DNA from: Heterohyrax brucei | Taxonomy: Eukaryota > Chordata > Mammalia > Hyracoidea > Procaviidae | Direction: 5' to 3' | Length of the DNA: 64,000 bases | Assembly (NCBI GenBank): GCA_028571685.1 | Contig: CM053162.1 | Span: forward strand, 3,352,001 to 3,416,000 | In this document: positions 22,850-35,147 of the stretch, in pieces | How positions within the stretch are numbered: the stretch's first letter is position 1 | How the letters are laid out: every line of letters begins with the position of its first letter | Position numbers and translations under genes: made by a program | The notes under the pieces: generated by a model | Databases searched by the model: none | Told to the model about the DNA's origin: nothing | Seen by the model: the letters and a program-made list of their open reading frames with translations, nothing else

Positions 22850-23010
22850 AAAGTTTAAGCATTTGACTGTTAGCCCAAAGGTTGATGGTATGAGTCCACC
22901 CAGAGGTACCTCACAGCCACTGAGAGCTTGGAGATGTTCCGTTCTGCACAGCTGGCATGATCCCTAATCAGAATTGACTTAATGTCAGCTAACAATGATA
23001 ATAAGAGCTA
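22850..23010 (+). repeat. AfroSINE, second copy in tandem
   Basis: 'gactgttagcccaaaggttg' then 'gtatgagtccacccagaggt', ending 'ctaatcagaattgacttaat'. It lies 45 bp after the previous SINE in the same orientation but is too different to be a recent duplicate. Confidence 0.65.
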
Positions 23011-23470
23011 GGGTTTTTAGAGAGCGAAGTTAGCAAAAATGAATTAACTTATGCCCCAGTTTGATTCTCAGTATCAGAGCAGAGAAAGAACCAGCACTGT
23101 GGAGTTAACTATGATTCATTTCTCATCTGTTGCAGAGGCCCACTTCTTTTCGCTAATGTCCTTCTTGCCAACTGTTGTGTGAGATGTAAACACTGTAAAC
23201 CTAACATGATGGCAGAGCTCCCACTGAGGACTCCTGCTTTACTCCGATCTGTGGCTTGGAAGGGACAGAAAGAAGAAGTCAGAAGAGGTGAGGGCAGAAG
23301 ATGGAACAGGCAACAGAGTCTTAGGCAACAGATTATACCTTCAAGTTTATTCCCAGCTTGACCATGAATGGCTGATTCTGACCCTATTAACGTATGTAGG
23401 ATGCTGCCTCTCAAAGGAATGTTATATCTCTTAGGATGTAGGTGGTTGTAGGCTGCATGTAACCTCAGGA
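23010..23470. other. Unannotated stretch
   Basis: No gene is recognised. A 185-codon minus-strand open frame (23109-23666) crosses it but shows no family signature and runs into the old repeat that follows. Confidence 0.4.
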
Positions 23471-23479
23471 TGAAGCGCC

Positions 23480-24080
23480 TATTGTCTACGGAGCAAACGT
23501 GTCCTGAACATTCACTCGTATGTTGGGCACTAACACTGGAAAAGAAGGGGAAGGGTTGCAAAAGTAAACAAGATACAGCCTCTGCCCTCAAACAGTTACA
23601 TCTTGGTGGGATGGGGGGGTCACTGTGTCCTATGGGAAAGCAGTACATCGGAAGATGCAGAGCCAAATTCCCAATTTATTTCAGACTCATACTTGCTGTG
23701 TGACTTGGGCAAGTTCCCCATTGTCAGGGAAATGATGGATCAGATGTGTACTATGGAAAGCTTACAGTCCTAGCAGTTCAGGAATGGCAGGTGACGGGGG
23801 AGAAGCTGGACCAGTGGCATTCAGGAATGAGCACTGACGGTTGTCTGGATAGTAGTTAACTCAGAGTTTGAACTGAGAGGATGATGGTCAGATAGAGTAG
23901 GTGTGGATTCAGGGGGCAGCAATGGTAAGAATAGCTAATGGTTTGAATATGCAAGGAGGAAGAGAAGAAGGAAGAGTCCATTGTTTGGGTGACCAGATGG
24001 ATGCTGGTGTTAATAACTAAGATGGGAATATAGGAAAAGGAAGGGGGCTGAGAGAAGAACCTGAGCTATCTTCTAGATGC
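23480..24080 (+). repeat. Ancient interspersed repeat (family not named)
   Basis: 'tatgttgggcactaacactg', 'gatacagcctctgccctcaa' and 'cagttacatcttggtggga', later 'tgtttgggtgaccagatgg' and 'ataactaagatgggaatat', follow in order modules of a repeat common in mammals. I recognise the pattern but not the family name with confidence. Confidence 0.4.
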
Positions 24081-24830
24081 ACTGTGCTAAGGGCTTTGCC
24101 ATGCCCACCTGCTTACTGACCGGAGTGCTGTGCTCCCTGTGGGAAGAGACTGCCAAGTTTAAGGAGGCGGCCTAGAACGGCTGAGGAGAAGAAAGTCATT
24201 TAGGAGCAGGATTATGTGGCAACTGGAGAAACTCTTTTCCTGAAAAGTGAGATAAATCGGTAGTGATACCTTAGTGTTTCCTCAGAGGCCTCTCCTTTGT
24301 TGGGCTGGATGGAGTGGGGGTGATAAAGCATTGATCTGCACAATATATGGACGGAAGGAAAAGCCTTCTTTGCCTGCTGAATCAGTGCCTCTCTTATAGA
24401 CTGCAACAAACAGGATTAAAAGTTGAAAGACACTTACTGGGGAGAGAATATGAGTGCATGTTTTCAGTCAGCCATGGTACTGAGTTTATAGAAATGTCCA
24501 GCCTAGATGCTTCTAAGAGCAGTAATCAGGGTATTCTTCCTTGGCAGGCTGCTTTGGCAGAGATGTGTGTGTGTGAACCCTGGCCAGATGAGGACAGGGG
24601 TGTTGTCTCTACAATATCTGGGGCGGGGGTGGGGGGCTGGGGGATGGTCAGCAGGAAAAGGACCAACTGTGCCCCTTTCTACTCCCCTCCAGTTACTTAG
24701 AAATGACATCAAGGGTACTCACTCACAGAGACCCCTTCAGGCTGTCTCAGAATCAGGATGTCCTCAGTCCTTCTGACAAAAAGATTTGCCTAACTTTTTG
24801 CCTGTCTGATTCAGAAACTATTAGCTGTTA
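24080..24830. other. Unique sequence
   Basis: No gene recognised. A plus-strand open frame of 117 codons (24347-24700) has no identifiable domain. Confidence 0.4.
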
Positions 24831-24834
24831 AATG

Positions 24835-24960
24835 TACAGCATCCACACAGCTGGCCATTAATTGGAGTACGAAGTTTGATTAATGACTATTATGCTAACG
24901 ATGGGCCAGGGGGCAGATTTTGTATAAAAGGCCAAGCACTGAGCCAAGTCAGAAGTGTTA
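24835..24960 (+). promoter_or_regulatory. Candidate TATA-type core promoter
   Basis: A consensus TATA box ('gtataaaagg' at about 24921-24930) is preceded by a run of homeodomain/HNF1-like AT cores ('gccattaattgg', 'gtttgattaatgactattat', 'gctaac'). It is followed about 30 bp downstream by a plausible start region ('gagccaagtcagaagtg'). The next 250 bp is GC-richer and not repeat-like, but no start codon with a convincing frame follows. It could be a promoter of a non-coding or alternative first exon, an old LTR, or coincidence. Confidence 0.3.
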
Positions 24961-25685
24961 ACACTACCTTCTGTATCCCGGCCTCCAAAAGCAAGTTGGC
25001 AGCTGGAGGCAAAAGGAGGACAGGTGTACGGCATATGGCATAGCCAGCTCTTTGAAGCTGAGCACTCACCTGGGCTCCTGTTGTATCCACAGAGTTCAGG
25101 AATACAGGTCTCTGCTTCCCCCAGGGAGGAGGGAGCAACTTTGGAAAGCTGGACACTGACTCAGAGCTGGCCGCAGGGAGGTGTGGTGGCTATGGACTTG
25201 CAGATTGTAAGGACTTTTTGAAAGACCCTAAAACTTATGTGAACCAGCAATAAAATGTCCCACTGTGATCATGTCCACTTAAAGCCACATCCTGACATGA
25301 CCTTGGAACACCAAATGGAAATCTTTTAGCAAAAATTACTTGAAGTTTTCTCATCTTCGTGTTCACAATTTTGTCAGGTGTTAGGGTGATCATTTTTACA
25401 TACTGACTATCAAAAATAACTCCCAAATCACATCTCTGGTGTAATCTTTCTACTGAGCATTAGGTCTCCACCGTGACGAATACCTCTGTCTGTGAGTATA
25501 TAATATCCCTGATTAACTACATGTCAACGTGAACTGCTCTTATTAGGCTATCTCTTGGTTACTAGTACACATTTACTTTGTCCTATACAGCTACAGAAGC
25601 TTCAGTCTGTACCAGGTCCTCCCTCACTGTTTGTGGCTGCTGTTTCTATCTTCTAAGTATCTATATATCCATTGAAAAAAAAAAA
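24961..25685. other. Unique sequence downstream of the TATA block
   Basis: No gene recognised. A GT at 25045-25110 could serve as a splice donor, but no exon can be proven. Confidence 0.35.
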
Positions 25686-25689
25686 AAAA

Positions 25690-25830
25690 GTACTGCTTTT
25701 AGTGACCCCATAGCAACCCTATAGTGTTGTCCCGTAGAGTTGCCAAGCAGCACCTGGTGGATTCGAACTGTACACCTTTCACTTAGTAGCTGTAGTTCTT
25801 AACTGCTGTGCTACAGGGTTTCCCATAATC
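25690..25830 (-). repeat. AfroSINE
   Basis: Reverse complement of the SINE: 'agtgaccccatagcaaccct', 'cacctggtggattcgaactg', 'agctgtagttcttaactgct' and 'gtgctacagggtttccc'. An A-rich run at 25675-25689 precedes it. Confidence 0.85.
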
Positions 25831-26845
25831 ACTTACACATTGTCGCTAAAGTGTCCAGCCTCTACCTCCTTGTCCAGCTCATCGACCCATACCACCTCTG
25901 CAGTCATGTTTCTACACCATTCCTAGTCAGGACTACTCTTCGTTCAGAGCTTTCATGTACTTTCCCAAGCTCTCTAATAGTGCATCTATGATTCCGCAAA
26001 CTCCCGGCTTAGCTCCCTTATTCCCTTACCCTCATTCTCCTTCATCACCAGGCCAATTGCTTCTCCAAAAAGGGTAACACCTGTAAATACCACTTCCACA
26101 TCTTCAGGTCTTTGTTTACTTGTGTTCCTGGTACAAGCTGTCAGGGCCTCAGGTTTCTGCCTATACCCTGTCCTTGGAAATGATTTCACAGATGACTAAA
26201 TTTAAGAAACACATGACAATATAGAAAGCCTACCCAAAAGATGAGAAATGATAAGAAACTGAGCAACAGGCTAAATATGCTGCGTGGCAAAATAAAAATA
26301 AACAATGAAACACTCAGACTTGTAACTGAACGCAACAATGTGAAATCTAATAAGATGATCAATACAAAGTCATTGTCTAGGGATTCAAAAGCAATTATGA
26401 AAGACACAAGAAAGGAGAGGTATGGCACAGCTAAGGCCTCAGTTAAAAACATTTTTATTGACAAAAAGTTAAGTAATAAGTAATTCAACAGTATTATAAT
26501 TACCATACAGAAAAGTTGGAATTTTAGGAACATTGGCATAATCAACAAGAAGGATAGTAAGATTCTTGATTTACTCCGTGCTAGACATGTTGCATCTGGA
26601 ATATTGTATTATGTTCAGGGTGCCACACTATGAAGGAATTAGACCGAGAGATGTGTTTAAATAAGAATTATTAGTATCATAATAAGCATAGTATATGGAA
26701 AATTATTGAAGGGATTATTTTCCTCAATATTTCTGTCAAAACTGAAATTCTGTGAAGGACTTATCTTTTTCCTTTGAGATTCACTGACATTAACAAAAAA
26801 TATTTTGAGTCTAAATAAAGTGTCACTTTTTAAAGCTTTTCCAAG
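25831..26845. other. Unannotated stretch
   Basis: No gene recognised. Both a plus-strand 80-codon frame (26241-26483) and an overlapping minus-strand 120-codon frame rich in Leu/Phe/Ile (26186-26548) come from A-rich sequence and look like composition artefacts. Confidence 0.4.
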
Positions 26846-26849
26846 TATA

Positions 26850-27025
26850 TTTCACTGACTCTTATCACACTTTCTAATTGTATTCTGGCAAGTTCTTTAG
26901 GGCTCTGTTCTGAGCCACTGGATTGCAAGCTGCATCTGGGCAAGTACATGGTTCTAATTGTCTTTTGTACTTTCAGCACGTAGCAGAGTGTCTGAAACCA
27001 AATATATGATCAATAAATAATGAGC
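26850..27025 (+). repeat. LINE-2 3' end
   Basis: 'ggattgcaagctgcatctgg', 'gtcttttgtactttcagcac' and 'gtagcagagtgtctgaaacc', then 'atgatcaataaataatgagc', follow the L2 3' end order. Confidence 0.6.
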
Positions 27026-27239
27026 AAACTCAGATACATAGACAAAATTGTCCTTTAATCAGTATTTCTCCGACTATGTTCTAGCTATACCTCAACAGTT
27101 CTAAGAGGACCCTAGACTCAAAACTACTAATATATATTTCAAAAAAATAGTTCTATAGTGGATTAAATATGGAAGAAGTTAGGTTATATAAAATTAAGCT
27201 TGTTTTTTTCATTCTACAACACTTTAGAGTTTGCAATAT

Positions 27240-27480
27240 TTTAATGAACATGGTAGAGGGTCAATACAAACAAGGGAAACCCTCCATGAGATGGGTTGGC
27301 ACAGTAGACAGAACAAGGGGCTCAAATATACCAATGATTGTGACGATGATGAAGGACCAGGCAATGCTTCATTCTATTGTACATCAGGTTACCATATGCT
27401 GGAGCTGAAGTGGCAACAGCTAATGACAACACTGTACATTGCCGAAGATCGCTAGTATGTGCAGAACTTAGCAAACATTA
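27240..27480 (+). pseudogene. RTE LINE, C-terminal end
   Basis: The plus-strand frame includes 'MVEGQYKQGKPSMRWVGTVD', then 'GSNIPMIVTMMKDQAMLHSI', the same C-terminal RTE segment as at 1925 and 19080. The 3' tail is 'acagctaatgacaacactgt'. Confidence 0.75.
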
Positions 27481-27739
27481 TTTGATTGTACAGCACTTTT
27501 TTATGCAGCACCATTTGACATTTCATAGGACATAATTTGAGAAACGCTGAACTAACCCCAACTATGTTCAAGACGCGAAGATACCTAACTGAAAGTGTAA
27601 GGGCCTTGGGAACACACCCATGAGATGAAGGAAGGGGATACTAGGCATAAGATCTAGTCTCTAGACTATGAGAAAATATACACTGAAAATGTACTGAAAA
27701 TTAGCAACGATGATAGCTAAAAAAGGGGATGCTCTGTAT

Positions 27740-27925
27740 ATAATAACAATAGCAACAAAAACCAAACCCATTGCTGTTGAGTCTATTATAACTCATAGTG
27801 GTGCCCCTATAAGACAGAGTAGAACTGCTGCATAGAGTTTCCAAGGAGGGCCCGCTAGATTCAAATTGCTGACACTTTGAGTAGTAATTGTCGCCCTTAA
27901 CTACTATGCCACTAGAGTTTCCAGT
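27740..27925 (-). repeat. AfroSINE
   Basis: 'acccattgctgttgagtcta', then 'gacagagtagaactgctgca', 'gattcaaattgctgacactt', and 'cttaactactatgccactag' are the reverse complement of the SINE. The 3' A-rich tail is at 27740-27770. Confidence 0.85.
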
Positions 27926-27949
27926 TTGGATATAGAATCATGAAAATAT

Positions 27950-28340
27950 TTATTTTTATTTTTATTGTGCTTTAGATGAATGTTTACAGAACAAAACTGC
28001 TTCTCATTAAACAATTAGTGCACATATTATTTTGCGACATTGCTTGCCAGTCCCATGGCATGTCAACACCCTCCCCGTCTCTACACTGGGTTCCCTGTTA
28101 CCAGGTTTCCTCTCCCCTCTTGCCTTCTTGTTCTTGCCCCTGAGTTTGTGCCCATTTAGCCTCATTTTGTTTTGTAGGCCTGTCTAATCTTTGGTTGATG
28201 GGTAAACCTCAAGAATGACTTCAATGCTGAGCTAGCAGGATTTCTGGGGAAACATACTCTTGAAGTTTCTCCAGTGTCTTTCAAATAAGTCCTTTTTTGT
28301 GAGTTAGAATTCTTGATATATTTTTTTATAGCTCTGTCTG
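27950..28340 (-). mobile_element. L1 3' end, truncated
   Basis: 'atttttattgtgctttagat' then 'acagaacaaaactgcttctc', and 'aggcctgtctaatctttggt', belong to the afrotherian L1 3'UTR (minus strand). It differs in subfamily from A and C. About 390 bp. Confidence 0.7.
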
Positions 28341-28344
28341 GGGC

Positions 28345-28888
28345 AGAATCACAAAATTCTTGATGAAGAGAAAAATAAGTGCATAGCTTCAGTGTAGCTG
28401 CAGAGGGACCTCCACAAGGTTTTAGTCCCAAGGATGGACATAGACCTAGAAACACACAGCAGGACTTGCAGAAACTTAGGAGAATAGCACCTCTCCACCG
28501 AGACAGTAATTGCCTGGAACCAGATTACCCCTGTGTGGTGTGTGAACTAATTAGAATGTACAATCTGCCATGGGTAACTAGGTTAGAAAGTCATTCTCAG
28601 TATGTTTTTATTTACGCATCTGTTTTTGGTTCTGCCTTTTCAAATATTTAAATGAAGTGATAAAAGAGATGATTATTAAATTTTATTACAACAAGAATTT
28701 GGATAGTCAGTGTGTTGAAAGAGCAAATCAGCATTGTAAAAATTTTAAATACTGAGAATAATTGTTTAAAATGATTTAAAAATAAAGGTGAAATTTATAT
28801 TACTTTAAAAATTGGAAGGGTAAGGGATTAGGAAGATCTGGCTTCATTACTGTGGAGGGAGAACAATCACTTAAGATTTAAGTTTCTT
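28345..28888. other. Unannotated, partly AT-rich stretch
   Basis: No gene recognised. Sequence 28610-28800 is very AT-rich ('aaatatttaaatgaagtgat', 'atgattattaaattttatta'). Confidence 0.4.
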
Positions 28889-30908
28889 ATTGGTTATCCA
28901 TCTGCAATAAACTGAATCAAGATCCATGTCTTACATCTTATACAAAGAACAACTCCAACTGGATAAAAGATCTAAATATCAAACCTAAAACAATAAAGCG
29001 CATCCAAGAAAAGGTAGGAACAACAATGGAAGTTTTAATACACAATGAGGACAAACTCCAAAATCTGTCAAAGAAACCTCAATCAACAGAAGAGAAAATA
29101 GATAAATGGGAACTATTAAGAATCAAACACTTTTGCTCATCCAAAGACTTTATTAATAGAATTAAAAGAACACCCACAGAATGGGAAAAAATATTTGACA
29201 ACTCTATGTCAGACTGACGCCTGATCTCCATAATCTATAAGATACTACAAAATATCAATAAGAAGAAGATAAACCATCCAATTAAGCGATGGGCAAAGGA
29301 GATGGACAGACATTTCACTAAAGAGGAGATCCAGGTAGCCAAAAAACACATGCGGACATGTTCACGATCTTTAGTTATTAAAGAAAGTCAAATCAAGACA
29401 ACAATGAGGTACCATCTCACCCCAACAAGATTGGCCATGATCCAAAAAACACAAAACAACAAATGCTGGAGAGACTGTGGAGAAAGTGGAACCCTCCTAC
29501 ACTGTTGGTGGGGTTGCAAAATGGTCCAGCCTCTTTGGAAAGCAATCTGGCGCTTCCTTAAAAAAATGGATATCGGTATACCATTTGACCCAGTAATTCC
29601 ACTACTTGGAATATATTCTACAGAATCAAGGCCTTTCACACCAACGGACACATGCACGAGAATGCTTATCGCAGCACAGTCCACGATAGCAAAAAGTGGA
29701 ATCAACCCAGATGCCGAACAACGGAAGAATGGATAGGTAAACTATGGTACATATACTCAATGGAGTACTATGCAATGATAAAGAATAACGATGATTCCAG
29801 GAAACATCTCCTAACCTGGTTTCCACTGGAAGACATTATGTTGAGTGAAAATAGTCAGGGACAAAAGGACAAATACTGTATGAGACCTCTACGATAAGAT
29901 CTCAAAAACAGACTTGTGTATAGAAGAAAAGACTTTGACAGCTGCAAGGGAGAGGAGGGAGAGAGGGGGACAGGGGAGGACATAGTTTGGATAGTTGCTA
30001 GAAATCTGGTTGGGAGAAAGCGGTGATAGCACACATTAGAAACAAGAACAACATTAAGTGGACTTCAGCATAACTTGAGTACACCTTCCATCTTAACCCA
30101 ATATTGCAAGGATAGAGTAGCTGGGACAGGGGGCAGAGGACCATCCTTTTAGGCAAAATCGAGGCCAATTGGCACAACTAGCATTTTGCTAAGAGAGCTC
30201 TCTGCACCCCCCATTGATGAGTGGCTTCTGGGGTCTTAAAAGCTGCCAAGCTGCCATCCGAGGACACAGCAAATGGTCCCAACTCAGCAGGAACAGATGC
30301 TCACTGAGGACCAAAATGGCATGCTGTAAAGACAACCTAGAAGACAGGGAGACCCACAAGAGTGGGTACCTACATTGACTTGGGACTGAAAGAACCAGAT
30401 GGTGCCCAGCCACCACCAGTGATAGCCACGATGGAGCTCACAGAGAGGAGTCTCTGGCAACACAATAATAAAAAGGGGTGCATCCTGAGATCTCCACTGA
30501 AAGACCTCAATGGATGGTCCAGCGGTTTTGGGGTTACTCTGAGAACATGGCCCCCAGCCCTGATGCTGCCCTTACCCATAAATTATAACAAAGGTCCACT
30601 CTTTGGACAGGAATGGATTGGACTTGGCAATGCAGAGTGACCATATATTGGATGCACTTTATGGTTCTATACATCTATAGGATATCATCCTGCTGACCTC
30701 TGGCTGGAGGAAGGAAAGTGGGTGGAGAGGAGGGAAAAAAAGAGACTGATGGGAAGAATGAGACATGTATGGAGCAGAGAGGAATAGTGTGCTGTCACCG
30801 GGCAGGGAGAGCAGTGGAAGCTGCATATAGGTGGGCATGTAAATTTATATGGGAATGTACATTTTCACTCAGTCATGTTAAATATAATAAAATAAAATAA
30901 AGATCTAT
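28889..30908 (+). mobile_element. L1, 5'-truncated, plus strand
   Basis: The 5' end is truncated in ORF2 ('ttatccatctgcaataaact'). The 3'UTR ends at an AATAAAATAAAATAAA tail near 30885-30901. A short likely target duplication GTTTCTT flanks it (28882-28888 and 30909-30915). The 3'UTR matches the reverse complement of L1 C. Confidence 0.85.
28930..29897 (+). pseudogene. L1 ORF2 C-terminal remnant
   Basis: Encodes the end of L1 ORF2p. The first frame ends in a stop after 'KIFDNSMSD' at 29217. The next frame (29302-29736, 144 codons) holds the C-terminal domain, including '[20 protein letters not shown]', the cysteine-rich segment. A frameshift near 29690 takes the end to 29897 ('EWIGKLWYIYSMEYYAMIKN'). 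RT and endonuclease are absent. Long open stretches suggest it is younger than L1 A. Confidence 0.85.
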
Positions 30909-30915
30909 GTTTCTT

Positions 30916-31108
30916 CTCAGTGAGAGAAAATAATATAACCCTCCACTGCCACTAATGAATAAATAAAAATACGTGTAATGTTTGGTTAAGGGGACTATTC
31001 ATTTCAGTGTTCCTCTTCAGAGTCCAGACATCCATTATTCTCTTTTGGACATCCTTTGAGAGTTTTATCAACACAAGATCTTCATTCACTGGAGATGGCT
31101 TTGGAAGA
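30916..31108. other. Short unique spacer
   Basis: No gene or repeat recognised. Confidence 0.4.
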
Positions 31109-31632
31109 TGTCATGGACTGAATTGTATTCACCCAAAATATTTGTCAACTAGCATAAGTTATTATTCCCAGTATTAGGTTACTATCTACCATTTGTCAGC
31201 TGATGTGATTTCCCTATGTGCTTTAAATTCTATCACTATGATGTTAATGAGATGGGCTAGTGGCAGTTGTATCAATAAGATCTATAAGATTAGATAATGT
31301 CTTAAGCCAGTCTCTTTTGAGATATAAAAGAGAAAAAAATAGACAGAGAGAAAAGGAGACCTCATGCTACCAGGAAGGCAATACCAGGAGCACAGAACAT
31401 CCTTTGGACTCAAGGTTTCTGCATTGAGAAACTCCTTGACCTGGGGAAGGCTGATGGCAAGGACATTCCTCCAAGCAAACAGAGAAAGACAGAGAGAGAG
31501 ACAGCCTTCCCCTGGAGCTGATGCCTTGAATTTGAACTTCTAGCCTACTAGATTGTGAGAAAATACGTTTCTCTTTGTTAAAGCCATCTATTTTCGGAAT
31601 TTCTGTTATAGTGGTACTGGATAATCAAGACA
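31109..31632 (+). mobile_element. Solo LTR, ERVL-MaLR-like
   Basis: Starts TGTCATGGACTGAATTGT and ends ATAATCAAGACA, 524 bp, TG...CA. Same subfamily as 2114-2634 but in the opposite orientation. No convincing 5-bp duplication flanks it (left 'gaaga', right 'aaaca'), as expected for an old copy. Confidence 0.75.
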
Positions 31633-33085
31633 AAACAAAAGGAAAAGATTAAAAAAAATAGAAAAAAACTACCCAGTGAAAAATAGTTAGAAAGACTTTG
31701 GGGTGAGAGTAAAGGGTATTGCCTAGGGATTACAGGGAGGCAGATTTCAGCTCAACAGGATGCATTAAATTTTATAACAACTAACACCTAACAATAACTG
31801 CTCAGCTAAGACTGCAATCACCTTGAAAGTCGTGAACAAATTACTTGTCATTAAAATGGAGCAATATGCTTACAGGTGCTTATGATAGTCTCGGACATAG
31901 AGTAGGCATGTGCACAATGTCCATTTTTTCCTCTGGATCCAGGCAGGAAAACAGGAAGCACACTAGACATTTCAAACAGAAGAAACATAATAAAACAAAT
32001 TACTTACATAGATATTACTGAACTGAAGAGCTGAAAGATTTCACAAAGTGACCCAGACATAGTGACTGTAGGAAATAGCTACCACTTCTGGGGTGTAGGA
32101 CCGAAAGTACAAAGGTCAAATTCTTAGAACACTGGATCTCCCAGAAGGAGGCTTACACATCAGTGATCCAGTTCTGGAGATAATGTGATGAGACCAGCTC
32201 TGGGGTGCCAAAAAGAGCTAGAATTTGGAGCCACCTGCCACCACTGAGGCTGCAATGACAGGAGCAGAAAAAAGCAGAAAAGAAGTATCCTCCCCAAACC
32301 TCTAGTGTTCAAGTCTCAGAAACAGAGGGCAAAGCATGGAAGTGTAAACTGGATAAAATAGCCAGCACAACTGACACCTTTAGCTACTCAGGACCCACAT
32401 GTAGCCCTCACTATACCGTCACTATGAGTCAGAATTGACTTGACAGCACTTTGTTTGTTTGTTTAGGTATACCCAACATCAAGAACCCCAACTTTATACT
32501 TCACCTTTTTCTTCACTCTGTTTTGCCACCAGTTTCAAGTTGTCCTTGCCCTCAGGCAGCACATGGCCATCAGGGTTCTTTACCTGCCTAGTGGCTCAGA
32601 TCTTCGTTCCCACACAGTGTGACTCCTCTGAGTTCCTGCTCTTGCTGATTTGTTTAGTTTCTCCTTAATACTCACTGTTGGATATTGAAGCACTAAGGGA
32701 ACTATTGTCTATTCTTCCTTCATCTTTTCTCTTTTCCTCTTCCTTCCACCACTCCTCTCCCTTCCTTCTTTCGACCTCTGTTTTCCACTGCTCTACCACA
32801 CACCTGAAAGGATGATTATGAGAGTCATTCCTGGGGTGTGGGAGATCTACCAAAATGTCTTTTATGCCATCTGCAAACTTCTCAAAGTTCTAGGTATAAA
32901 CAGATAATAGTAGTTATTATTTATTAGCTAAATTTATTTGTGCCATTGGATATCTGATATCTGAAGTTACTGATTTTTATGCTTATCTGGTCTCAACACT
33001 GTCTTTTCTATATCAAATAGCTCATACTTAAAGGAGATAATTTGGAAAGTTAAATTAAGCAAAAAGACTACAAATAGCAATGTTG
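31633..33085. other. Mostly unique sequence
   Basis: No gene recognised. A SINE/RTE tail fragment is at 32405-32465 ('gtcactatgagtcagaattg'), and a C/T-rich tract at 32700-32790. Confidence 0.4.
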
Positions 33086-33089
33086 CCAC

Positions 33090-33420
33090 CAGGCAGTCAT
33101 CACTGTTAACATTTTGGTAGGCATTGCTCTACTCATTCTCTGTATTCATAAATAACATGTATGTTTTGTATCATCCACAACAACTGGTAATCTTTTTTTA
33201 TGTAGCCTGGTATCTTTCCTTTCATGAGTCAACAATAATACCATTTTTAATATTTTCCCAGTAGTATAGTATATGGCTGTATCATAATTTATTTAGACAA
33301 GACTTTCTTACTGGACAGTTGGTTGATTAGAATTTGTCACTATCATAAACAAGCTGCAGTGATTATCCTTGTAGCTACATATTGTTCATTATTGATTATT
33401 ATCATAAAGCAAATTTTTAT
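33090..33420 (-). repeat. Old L1M fragment
   Basis: 'atttttaatattttcccagt' then 'gtatatggctgtatcataat' and 'ttgtcactatcataaacaag', then 'ctgcagtgattatccttgta', follow the reverse complement of an old L1 ORF2 end. Confidence 0.5.
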
Positions 33421-34504
33421 TGCCCTCTTTCCAGTTAACACATTTCTAACATTTTAATTTACAAAATATTATGTGCATTTTTATGACAAAAGGCACATTA
33501 TAAAGTAACTGCAAATTTTAATTATATGGACTGTTACTGACACTAGTTGTTTTACTGAATGTGAATCTGCACATCAACACACATTTCTCTCTTGACATTG
33601 TGTCTGATAAAATAAATGCAGCTTTCTGTCTTTTTCTTGCTTGCTTTCTTTAGCAGACTAGACTATCTTTCCACTTGTCAGTTTCAGTGAATGTACTTAT
33701 CAGTGTCATTTCTCACCCTTCATCCTGTTCTTTGAGCAAAATAACATTTTTCAAAACTATGGAAGGTCCAGAAATGAAGAGCCATGAGAAATCAACACTT
33801 TTATCTTAAGATTCCTGAGGAACTTTTCAAATTTATTTCAATACAGTACAATACAGCAAATACATATTAAATTAATACTCTTCACCCACCACTGTGCTAA
33901 TTACTGTGGGGACACAGATACACAGTGTCTCTACTAAAAGAGCTGAAAGGCTAATTAGGAGAAAAGATAGAGAATTTGGGGGAAACTAGGCAAGAAACAA
34001 TCAAACAATCACATTTTATAATATTCATAGACTCTAAGTCACAGTGATGGCTCAGATACTGACACTAGACAAATGAGAGACAATCAGATTGAACTTAAAA
34101 TAGGTGCTTGGGTGTCCTATTAGCCAAGGCCACATGAGGTGATAACATTATACCTGATCCCAGGCCCTGGACAGTGTCCTTTTTTAAAATCAGAGTTTTA
34201 AGTTTAGTTACAGGTCATCACTGAATCTCACTTCATAGTTATTTTCTTCCTGGAAGTTGAGAAATGAGGTCTAGATCAAAAACTATCATGCTAAAGGAGA
34301 GGGCATTCAGGATTTTTCTTTCCCTTCAACCATTGGACCAGTACTTATGATGTATTATCTGCAAGGCACTGTGGAGAAGCAAAAGATGAATCAATTGACC
34401 CTGACCTTGAGCGGAAGTACAAAGGAGAGACAGGTATATGCAGACAGCTATAGTTATCCCCACTGGGGATAAAAAAGCTGAGAAGGGTGATAAAATCTGA
34501 TAGT
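33421..34504. other. Unannotated stretch
   Basis: No gene recognised. 'accactgtgctaattactgt' near 33890 and 'tgcaaggcactgtggagaag' near 34362 hint at two very old MIR/L2-like pieces. Confidence 0.35.
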
Positions 34505-35147
34505 TAGAGTCCAGGGGCCACGCTCCCAGGGGGCTCTCCGTACAGAAAGACCAGCAAGTGTTGCCTTTTGGTCGAGTTCTAGCTCTGCTCTCTACTCCAT
34601 CACCCACTGTGTCCAGGGCTTCTTTCTGTGTAGCCAGTCCTGGCTGTCACTGGTGGTGGCTGGGCACAATCTAGTTCTTCTGGTCCCGTGCTGAAGTGGA
34701 CTATGGCTTGTATGGCCCCTTGCAGCTGGCAGGTTCATGCCACCTTTTACCTCTGGTCCAAACGGATTGGGAACATTTGGTGCTATTTGCTGGCTTTTAA
34801 GACCCCAGATGCCACCCCCTCAGGTGGAATACAGAGCATTTTCTTAACAGAAGGAGAGAGAAAAACCTTGGACATGCCAATTAGGATGAGTGTCCCCTGA
34901 AAGCATGTTCCCTGATCCCAGACTCTGTTTCTCTGTCCTTCCAAAGAGGCAGTTCACGTTAAGGGGACAATTTGGTTTTGAATTTGAGTAGTTTTCGGTA
35001 TACCACTTCTAGTGCAAGCTGACGTGTTCTGATCCACCCCTAATCCTAATCACTATCTAAATCTGTAAAAAATCACCCTCCCTCTCTGTTAACCCTTGTA
35101 ACCATCAAATATTGGTTTCTTCTGTGCTTTACTGATTTGTTGCTTTC

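Noticed and set aside
23109..23666. 185-codon minus-strand open frame
   Set aside because: No domain, no family resemblance, and it runs into an ancient repeat; likely chance in a stop-poor region.
26186..26548. 120-codon hydrophobic minus-strand frame that looks like a membrane protein
   Set aside because: It is the complement of A-rich sequence, which gives Leu/Phe/Ile codons automatically; another frame is open on the other strand.
31104..31637. 5-bp target duplication around the LTR at 31109
   Set aside because: The flanks are 'gaaga' and 'aaaca', which do not match.
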